Assembly: GCF_029433115.1 (NCBI RefSeq)
Contig: NZ_JARNTV010000036.1
Location: 1 to 39,310, forward strand
DNA: 39,310 nt
DNA from: Sphingomonas sp. AOB5
GTDB lineage: Bacteria; Pseudomonadota; Alphaproteobacteria; Sphingomonadales; Sphingomonadaceae
Direction of reading: 5' to 3'
The translations under genes were made by a program, and so were the position numbers. The notes beneath the pieces are model-generated. The model did not search any database. It saw only the letters and a list, made by a program, of their open reading frames with translations, and was not told where the DNA came from. This document shows positions 34,374 to 39,310 of this stretch, piece by piece. Numbering within the stretch: position 1 is the first letter of the stretch; every line of letters starts with the position of its first letter.

Positions 34374-35714
34374 ATGAAAAACGCATTGAAAATTGCGGCC
34401 GGAACCGGCCTTGCGCTGTTCGCGGCGCTGCCCGCCTGGGCACAGGACGCCGCTGCGGCACCCGCAGCCACTGTCGACAAGGGCGATGTCGCCTGGATGA
34501 TGACCGCCACGGTCCTCGTCCTCGCCATGATCCTCCCCGGCCTCGCACTGTTCTACGGCGGTCTTGCCCGCACCAAGAACATGCTGTCGGTCATGACCCA
34601 GGTCGGCGCGGTGGCGTGTCTCGCCATGCTCGTCTGGGTGATGTGGGGCTACACCATGGCCTTCGGTCCGGACTATGAAGGCCCGCTCAGCAACGTCGTG
34701 TCGAACTTCGACAAGCTGTTCCTGAAGGGCGTGACTGCGTCGTCGCAGGCCGCGACCTTCACCGCCGGTGTCGAGATCCCGGAATATGTCTTCATCAGCT
34801 TCCAGATGACCTTCGCGGCGATCACCGTCGCGCTGGTGCTGGGTTCGGTGGTCGAGCGTATCAAGTTCGCCGCCGTGATGATCTTCGCGCTGGTGTGGCT
34901 CACCATCGTGTATTTCCCGATCGCACACATGGTGTGGGCGGCCAGCGGCTATTTCTTCAAGCTCGGCGCGCTCGATTTCGCCGGCGGCACCGTGGTCCAC
35001 ATCAACGCCGGCGTCTCGGCGCTGGTCGCGGCGCTGATCATCGGCAAGCGCATCGGTTATCCGACCGAGCGCATGACCCCGCACTCGCTGACCATGACCA
35101 TGATCGGCACGGGTCTGCTGTGGGTGGGCTGGTTCGGCTTCAACGCCGGTTCGGCTCTGGAAGCCAATGCTTCGGCCGGCCTCGCCATGATCAACACCTT
35201 CGTCGCAACCGCCTCGGCGGCCCTGTTCTGGATGCTCGCAGAGCGTGCAGCGGGTCACAAGCCGTCGGCTCTGGGCTTCTGCTCGGGCGTCATCGCCGGT
35301 CTCGTCGCGGTCACTCCGGCGGCAGGCAATTCGGGTCCGTTCGGTGCCATCGTGCTCGGCGCGGTCGCTTCGGTCGTCTGCTTCTTCTTCGTGACCGTCG
35401 TGAAGCCGAAGCTCGGCTATGACGACTCGCTCGACGCCTTCGGCATCCACGGCATCGGCGGCATCGTCGGCGCCATCGGCACCGCGGTGGTCTATGCGCC
35501 GTCGCTCGGTGGCCCGGGTGCGGAAGACTATAACATGGTCGAGAAGCTGCTGGTTCAGGCACAGGCCGTGGGCGCCACCATCGTCTGGGCGACGATCGGC
35601 ACCACGATCGCCATCGTCATCGCCAAGGCACTCACCGGTGGCCGCGTGACCCCCGAAGTCGAGCAGGAAGGCCTCGATCTCGGCGAGCATGGCGAGCGCG
35701 CCTACAACTACTGA
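34374..35714 (+). CDS. amtB: Ammonium transporter AmtB
   Basis: A 446-residue Amt/Rh ammonium channel with 11 predicted membrane helices after a signal peptide-like N-terminus (LALFAALPAWAQ). The first helix starts WMMTATVLVLAMILPGLALFYGG and the pore His residues lie in VVHINAGVSALVA and DAFGIHGIGGIVG. The C-terminal tail (EGLDLGEHGERAYNY) contains the motif that interacts with P-II. The ATG with AAGGGGAG before it is preferred over a GTG six codons upstream that overlaps the glnK stop. A strong terminator follows. Confidence 0.97.
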   Translation: MKNALKIAAGTGLALFAALPAWAQDAAAAPAATVDKGDVAWMMTATVLVLAMILPGLALFYGGLARTKNMLSVMTQVGAVACLAMLVWVMWGYTMAFGPDYEGPLSNVVSNFDKLFLKGVTASSQAATFTAGVEIPEYVFISFQMTFAAITVALVLGSVVERIKFAAVMIFALVWLTIVYFPIAHMVWAASGYFFKLGALDFAGGTVVHINAGVSALVAALIIGKRIGYPTERMTPHSLTMTMIGTGLLWVGWFGFNAGSALEANASAGLAMINTFVATASAALFWMLAERAAGHKPSALGFCSGVIAGLVAVTPAAGNSGPFGAIVLGAVASVVCFFFVTVVKPKLGYDDSLDAFGIHGIGGIVGAIGTAVVYAPSLGGPGAEDYNMVEKLLVQAQAVGATIVWATIGTTIAIVIAKALTGGRVTPEVEQEGLDLGEHGERAYNY

Positions 35715-35721
35715 CAAGATT

Positions 35722-35761
35722 GGGCGCCGCGCCCGCACCTCTCCAAAAGGGTGCGGCGCCC
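35722..35761 (+). other. Bulged stem-loop in the amtB 3' untranslated region
   Basis: GGGCGCC (35722-35728) pairs with GGCGCCC (35755-35761), and GCACC (35735-35739) with GGTGC (35750-35754), with a bulge between and a 10-base loop. It precedes the intrinsic terminator at 35789. It lacks a T-run, so it is not itself a classical terminator; it may protect the mRNA end or be part of a small 3' RNA. Inference only. Confidence 0.4.
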
Positions 35762-35788
35762 TCCCCAGGTTCCTCCTGCGGACATACT

Positions 35789-35820
35789 GGGCCGGTGGTG
35801 ATCCCACCGGCCCTTTTTTT
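35789..35820 (+). terminator. Intrinsic terminator of glnK-amtB
   Basis: GGGCCGGTGG-TGATC-CCACCGGCCC, a perfect 10-bp stem with a 5-base loop, followed by seven T. It lies 75 bp beyond the amtB stop and just before the convergent lipoprotein stop. Confidence 0.93.
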
Positions 35821-35828
35821 GTTGGCGG

Positions 35829-36290
35829 CTAGTCGGCCTTCTCTGGCGGCGGCGGGGGAAGCGGCGGATGCCATTTGCGCCAGTCGGCTTCCGAATATTC
35901 GATACAGTTGTGGCTCGCCGCACAGTGCAGCCGCGCGTCGATCTCGCTGCGAACCGAAGCCACCGTCGAACAGCCGGTCGCGTCCGCGACGACGATCACG
36001 GTGAGCGGCAGTGGCAGTCCGATCGCCGCAACTGCGTCAAGGTTGCGATGCATCGCCGCCCGGTCGATGGCCTTGTCGTTCCAGCGCAGCCCGGAATCGC
36101 TGACGTCCAGCCGGTTGAACTGCATCAGCTCGCCATTTTCCGATCCCGGCTCGCCCCATGCCGATGGCACGCCGCCACAGCGGCGCTCGGCATAGGATTC
36201 CGGACGCGGCGAGGGAGCAGGCGAGGGCTGGCCGCATCCCGTCAGCGCGAGCGCGATCCCGAGCGCGCGCGATCCGGTGACGATGCGCAT
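35829..36290 (-). CDS. Putative lipoprotein of unknown function, 153 aa
   Basis: An N-terminal lipoprotein signal (GIALALTGC, Cys19) is followed by a Pro/Ser-rich linker. The mature body has RLDVSDSGLRWNDKAIDRAAMHRNL and LTVIVVADATGCSTVASVRSEIDARLHC, which resembles the ExbD/TolR periplasmic fold in pattern (a beta-alpha unit ending in a conserved Asp region), but here on a lipid anchor. It ends in a Pro-rich tail (PLPPPPPEKAD). I am not sure of the resemblance. It is 18 bp downstream of the GMC oxidoreductase gene. Confidence 0.7.
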   Translation of the reverse strand: MRIVTGSRALGIALALTGCGQPSPAPSPRPESYAERRCGGVPSAWGEPGSENGELMQFNRLDVSDSGLRWNDKAIDRAAMHRNLDAVAAIGLPLPLTVIVVADATGCSTVASVRSEIDARLHCAASHNCIEYSEADWRKWHPPLPPPPPEKAD

Positions 36291-36308
36291 CTGGCGGACC
36301 GGCCGGGA

Positions 36309-37913
36309 CTAGCCCAGATCCTGACGCACGAAATCGGCGCAGCGTTCGCCGATCATGATCGACGGCGCGTTGGTGTTGCCGCCCACCAGCCGCGGCATGA
36401 CCGAGGCATCGGCGATGTACAGCCCCTCGACCCCGCGCACCTTCAGCCGCGGATCGCACACCGCGCCGGCATCCGATCCCATCCGCGCGGTGCCGACCGG
36501 GTGATAGACCGTGTCCGAACGCGCGCGGATCAGCCGTTCCAGCGCGGCATCGTCGTCCAGATCGATCGGATAGCGATCCTTGCCGTTGAAGCCGGTCATC
36601 GGCGGCGTTTCGAGGATGCGGTACATCGCCCGCACGCCGCGCTTGAGAGTCTCGACGTCGCGCTGGTCGCCCAGGAAGTTCGGATCGATCAGCGGCGGCA
36701 CATTGGGATCGAGCGACTGGAGCCTGACGGTCCCCCGGCTCTCGGGACGCAGCACACAGGCATGGCACGAATAGCCATGGCCCTTCACCTTGGCGCGCCC
36801 ATGATCCTCGACGATCGCGACGACGAAGTGGAACTGGATATCGGGCACGTCCGAAGCCGGATCGGTGGCGAGGAACCCGCCCGCCTCGGCATAGGGCGTG
36901 GTCATCGGCCCCGTCCGGTTCGCCATCCAGCGGAAGATTGCGCCGAGCGACTTGAGGGTGCCGGCCAGCGAACTGCCGAGGAACAAGGTCCCCTTGGTCT
37001 CGAACGCCGCGACATAGTCGATATGGTCCTGAAGGTCGGCGCCGACCCCCGGCGCATCGACCTGCACCGCGAGGCCCATTTCCTTCAGATGCGCCGCCGG
37101 GCCGATGCCCGACAGCATCAGCAGCTGCGGCGTCTGGAACGCCCCGCCGGCCATCACCACCGCGCGCTTTGCCCGGATCATCTTCTGCTGGCCGTCGCGC
37201 TGATAGGCGACGCCCCACACGCGCCCGTCCTCGAACAGCACGCGCTCGACCATCGCTTCGGTCAGGATCTCCAGATTCTCGCGATTCTTCGCCTCGCCCA
37301 GATAGGCGCGCGCGGCGGTCCAGCGCTCGCCGTTGCGCTGGGTCACCTGATAGATGCCCACGCCGTCCTGCCGCGCGCCGTTGAAATCCTCGTTGACCGG
37401 TATCTGCAGCGCCGCGCCCGCCTGAACAAAGGCATGCGCGCCGGGATTGGCCCAGTCCTGATCGCTGACCCATAGCGGGCCGCTGTCGTTATGGAATGCG
37501 TCGGCGCCGCGGACATTGTGCTCGGCGCGCTTGAAATAGGGCAGCACTTCGTCCCAGCCCCAGCCGCTACAGCCCAGATCGCGCCACTCGTCATAATCCT
37601 GGGGGTGGCCGCGCAGATAGAGCATCGCGTTGATCGCCGAGGAGCCGCCCATGCCGCGGCCGCGCGGCTGATATCCGCGGCGGCCGTTCAGCCCGGGCTG
37701 CGGCACCGTCTCGAAGCGCCAGTTCACCTTGTCCGGCTGGAACGGCATCATGCCCGGCATGATCGTCTTGATGCTGGTGTTGCGCCCGCCGGCTTCGAGC
37801 ACGGTGACCTTGTACTTGCCGTCCTCGCTCAGCCGCCCGGCCGCCGCGCTCCCCCCGGAGCCGCAACCGATGACGACGATATCGGATTCTTCCACCGGAC
37901 GCCCCTGATCCAC
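36309..37913 (-). CDS. GMC family oxidoreductase (choline dehydrogenase-like)
   Basis: A 534-residue FAD alcohol dehydrogenase. The N-terminal dinucleotide motif is IVVIGCGSGGSAAAGRLSED, the first GMC signature is GRGMGGSSAINAMLYLRG, the second GAFQTPQLLMLSGIGP, and the C-terminal active site shows YHPVGTARMG and GGNTNAPSIMIGER, with His and Asn as the catalytic pair. Choline dehydrogenase, aryl-alcohol or polyethylene-glycol dehydrogenases are all GMC members and cannot be separated here. I chose the GTG start at 37913 because GGAGGGG lies 6 bases upstream, a very good Shine-Dalgarno; an ATG 14 codons earlier lacks one. Confidence 0.92.
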   Translation of the reverse strand: MDQGRPVEESDIVVIGCGSGGSAAAGRLSEDGKYKVTVLEAGGRNTSIKTIMPGMMPFQPDKVNWRFETVPQPGLNGRRGYQPRGRGMGGSSAINAMLYLRGHPQDYDEWRDLGCSGWGWDEVLPYFKRAEHNVRGADAFHNDSGPLWVSDQDWANPGAHAFVQAGAALQIPVNEDFNGARQDGVGIYQVTQRNGERWTAARAYLGEAKNRENLEILTEAMVERVLFEDGRVWGVAYQRDGQQKMIRAKRAVVMAGGAFQTPQLLMLSGIGPAAHLKEMGLAVQVDAPGVGADLQDHIDYVAAFETKGTLFLGSSLAGTLKSLGAIFRWMANRTGPMTTPYAEAGGFLATDPASDVPDIQFHFVVAIVEDHGRAKVKGHGYSCHACVLRPESRGTVRLQSLDPNVPPLIDPNFLGDQRDVETLKRGVRAMYRILETPPMTGFNGKDRYPIDLDDDAALERLIRARSDTVYHPVGTARMGSDAGAVCDPRLKVRGVEGLYIADASVMPRLVGGNTNAPSIMIGERCADFVRQDLG

Positions 37914-37981
37914 GCGATTCCCCTCCCAGAGTAACGGCTTGGATCGAACGTCCAAGCGCTATTGCAGACGCACTGTGCCGC

Positions 37982-38284
37982 TCAGATGCAGTTTCCCCGC
38001 GCGCATTCGTAAATGAGGATGGCCACCGGCGTCAGCGGGACCGCCAAGGTTGCCAATGCCGCCAACGCCCAGCCCCATCGCCGCTGAAACAGGGCACGGA
38101 TCGCGAACCCGAAGGCAGCGAACGCGAATGGCCAGTAGAGCCAGGCGGCAAATGCCAGTTCATAGTAGCTGGACCAGAAAATGAGCGCCGTCAGCAGACA
38201 GCCCAGCGCACAGGCCATGGCGAGATATCCGGCATGGATATCGAGCCGATCGTCGGCCGGAGCATCGGCATCATCGCTCGGCAT
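37982..38284 (-). CDS. Small integral membrane protein, 100 aa
   Basis: A 100-residue protein with three to four hydrophobic helices: GYLAMACALGCLLTALIFW, LAFAAWLYWPFAFAAFGFAI and ALAALATLAVPLTPVAILIY. Ends with CARGNCI. No known family. Its ATG overlaps the last 14 bases of the sterol-desaturase gene, so the two are translationally coupled and likely act in the same membrane process, by inference. Confidence 0.75.
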   Translation of the reverse strand: MPSDDADAPADDRLDIHAGYLAMACALGCLLTALIFWSSYYELAFAAWLYWPFAFAAFGFAIRALFQRRWGWALAALATLAVPLTPVAILIYECARGNCI

Positions 38285-39173
38285 GTACGCCCTGTTTGGC
38301 TTCCCAGCGCGCCTTGATCACCTCGCTGGTGTCGCGGCTACCGTCATGGCTCCAGCCGGGCGGCTTAACCATGTAATTCCATTTGTTGCGCAGTCCCGGC
38401 GCGCTCCAGACGTCCTTGGCGATGCCGATCCATTCGTGCGTCGCGGCCCATAACAGGCTGAAACTGCCGAGATTCTTGACGATTCCATATTGCGGTCGCT
38501 CGTCATCGCGTTCGGACACGAAGGTTCCGAACATTTTGTCCCATATGATGAACACACCTGCATAATTTTTATCAAGGTAGCGCGGGTTGGTCGCGTGATG
38601 GACGCGGTGGTGCGACGGCGTGTTCATGACGCTCTCGAACCAGCGCGGCATCCGGTTGATCGCCTCGGTATGGATCCAGAATTGGTAGATCAGGTTCAGC
38701 CCGCCGACGAAGAACACCATCGCCGGGGGGAAGCCGATCAGGAACAGCGGGATGCGGAAGATGAAGCCGAGCGAGATGAAGCCGGTCCAGGTCTGCCGCA
38801 GCGCGGTCGACAGGTTATAATGCTGGCTCGAATGATGGATGACATGGCTGGCCCAGAACCAGCGGACGCGATGCGCCGAGCGATGGAAGACATAATAGGC
38901 GAGGTCGTCGATCACGAAGCAGATCGCGAACCAGTACCAGGCATAGCCGATGTCGAAGAGCCGGAACTGGGAGAGCCACACGCCCAGCGCCACCACCGCG
39001 CCGCCGGTGATCAGCCCCGCCACCGTGCTGCCGAGTCCCAGCGCGAGCGACGTCAGCGTATCGCGCGGGCAATAGCGGCGCCGGTCCTTGGCCCATGCCA
39101 CGACCATCTCGGCCAGCACGAGCAGGACGAACGCCGGGATCGCATAATCGACCGGGTTGGGCAGCCTCTCCAT
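38271..39173 (-). CDS. Sterol desaturase / fatty acid hydroxylase family protein
   Basis: A 300-residue di-iron integral membrane oxygenase. The eight-His pattern is visible as HRSAH (near residue 100), HVIHHSSQHYN and, later, HHRVHHATN, separated by hydrophobic helices (VFFVGGLNLIYQFWIH). Family members hydroxylate or desaturate sterols, fatty acids, carotenoids or hopanoid-like lipids, so the substrate is open. The ATG at 39173 has AAGGAG five bases upstream; a GTG two codons earlier is less likely. An operator at 39183-39196 overlaps this Shine-Dalgarno region. Confidence 0.9.
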   Translation of the reverse strand: MERLPNPVDYAIPAFVLLVLAEMVVAWAKDRRRYCPRDTLTSLALGLGSTVAGLITGGAVVALGVWLSQFRLFDIGYAWYWFAICFVIDDLAYYVFHRSAHRVRWFWASHVIHHSSQHYNLSTALRQTWTGFISLGFIFRIPLFLIGFPPAMVFFVGGLNLIYQFWIHTEAINRMPRWFESVMNTPSHHRVHHATNPRYLDKNYAGVFIIWDKMFGTFVSERDDERPQYGIVKNLGSFSLLWAATHEWIGIAKDVWSAPGLRNKWNYMVKPPGWSHDGSRDTSEVIKARWEAKQGVHAER

Positions 39174-39182
39174 TGCCACTCC

Positions 39183-39196
39183 TTACATCAGTGTAA
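39183..39196. promoter_or_regulatory. Palindromic operator upstream of the sterol desaturase gene
   Basis: TTACATCAGTGTAA has 5-bp arms and a 4-bp centre, and differs by one base in the centre from the core of the palindrome at 8111-8128 (TTACATCGGTGTAA). It lies 9 bp before the start codon and touches the AAGGAG site, so a bound protein would block transcription or its early elongation. TACACT on the minus strand could be a -10. Confidence 0.65.
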
Positions 39197-39260
39197 ATTG
39201 TCCGCAAAATGGCAAAGTGCGGTGCCCGATCCACTCCGTGGATGCGGTGCCGGCCCGCTC

Positions 39261-39310
39261 CCCCACCCGGCCACCCAACGGAAGTATATTCTATGGGTGG
39301 CCGGGTGGGG
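39261..39310. repeat. Perfect 17-bp inverted repeat at the window edge
   Basis: CCCCACCCGGCCACCCA (39261-39277) and its exact reverse complement (39294-39310) flank a 16-base AT-richer loop (39278-39293). The element reaches the last base, so it may be longer. It has no T-run visible. It could be a palindromic repeat family member or a bidirectional terminator. Confidence 0.7.

Noticed and set aside
35789..35820. Bidirectional use of the amtB terminator for the convergent lipoprotein gene
   Set aside because: There is no A-run on the left side that would give a T-run on the minus-strand transcript.

Overview
The window looks like a chromosomal segment of a GC-rich alphaproteobacterium, most probably a sphingomonad (Sphingomonas or a close relative). 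That placement is inference. It rests on the high GC with long antisense frames, an alphaproteobacterial LexA box (GAAC-N7-GAAC), the gene content, and several conserved but uncharacterised proteins of a type I associate with sphingomonads. I see no rRNA, tRNA, CRISPR array, insertion sequence or prophage. About 41 protein genes cover nearly all of the window.

Layout. 1-2833: the tail of an unknown gene, the metallophosphoesterase pdeM, a lipoprotein and an M20 peptidase. 2834-3278: the only long non-coding stretch, with a LexA-box promoter that has no obvious target gene and a paired-hairpin repeat. 3279-8079: an antiquitin-type aldehyde dehydrogenase, two small membrane proteins, and a two-gene acyl-CoA operon (alpha-methylacyl-CoA racemase-like, then acyl-CoA dehydrogenase) under an 18-bp palindrome. 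8191-16662: purH, an unknown secreted protein, a coupled pair (unknown exported protein plus polysaccharide flippase), polA, and an uncharacterised Asn-rich protein. 16737-19904: a 2OG-Fe(II) oxygenase, divergent from a translationally coupled pair of an unknown protein and a soluble VirD4/TraG-like ATPase. 19911-25428: a class A beta-lactamase-like protein, a GT22-type glycosyltransferase coupled to nadB, and an unknown protein. 25432-28787: a small unknown gene pair, an ABC ATPase, and a protein kinase-TIR fusion. 28932-31559: two small exported proteins, a zf-CHCC protein and tldD. 31561-32102: a ccdAB toxin-antitoxin module. 32167-33869: a DUF5996, PNPOx-like and DUF2007 gene run. 34021-35714: glnK-amtB behind a perfect sigma-54 promoter and ending in a strong intrinsic terminator. 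35829-39173: a lipoprotein, a GMC oxidoreductase, a small membrane protein and a sterol-desaturase-family protein preceded by the same palindrome seen upstream of the acyl-CoA operon.

Most interesting points: (i) the kinase/beta-rich/TIR fusion at 27024-28787, a candidate NAD-consuming immune or signalling effector; (ii) the soluble TraG-like ATPase with its coupled partner and no conjugation genes; (iii) an operator shared by the acyl-CoA operon and the sterol desaturase, suggesting a small lipid regulon; (iv) two 98-bp REPIN-like elements in opposite orientation, plus a third of a different stem sequence with the same loop; (v) the LexA box with no SOS gene beside it. All functions are read from motifs in the sequence. 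No database search was run.
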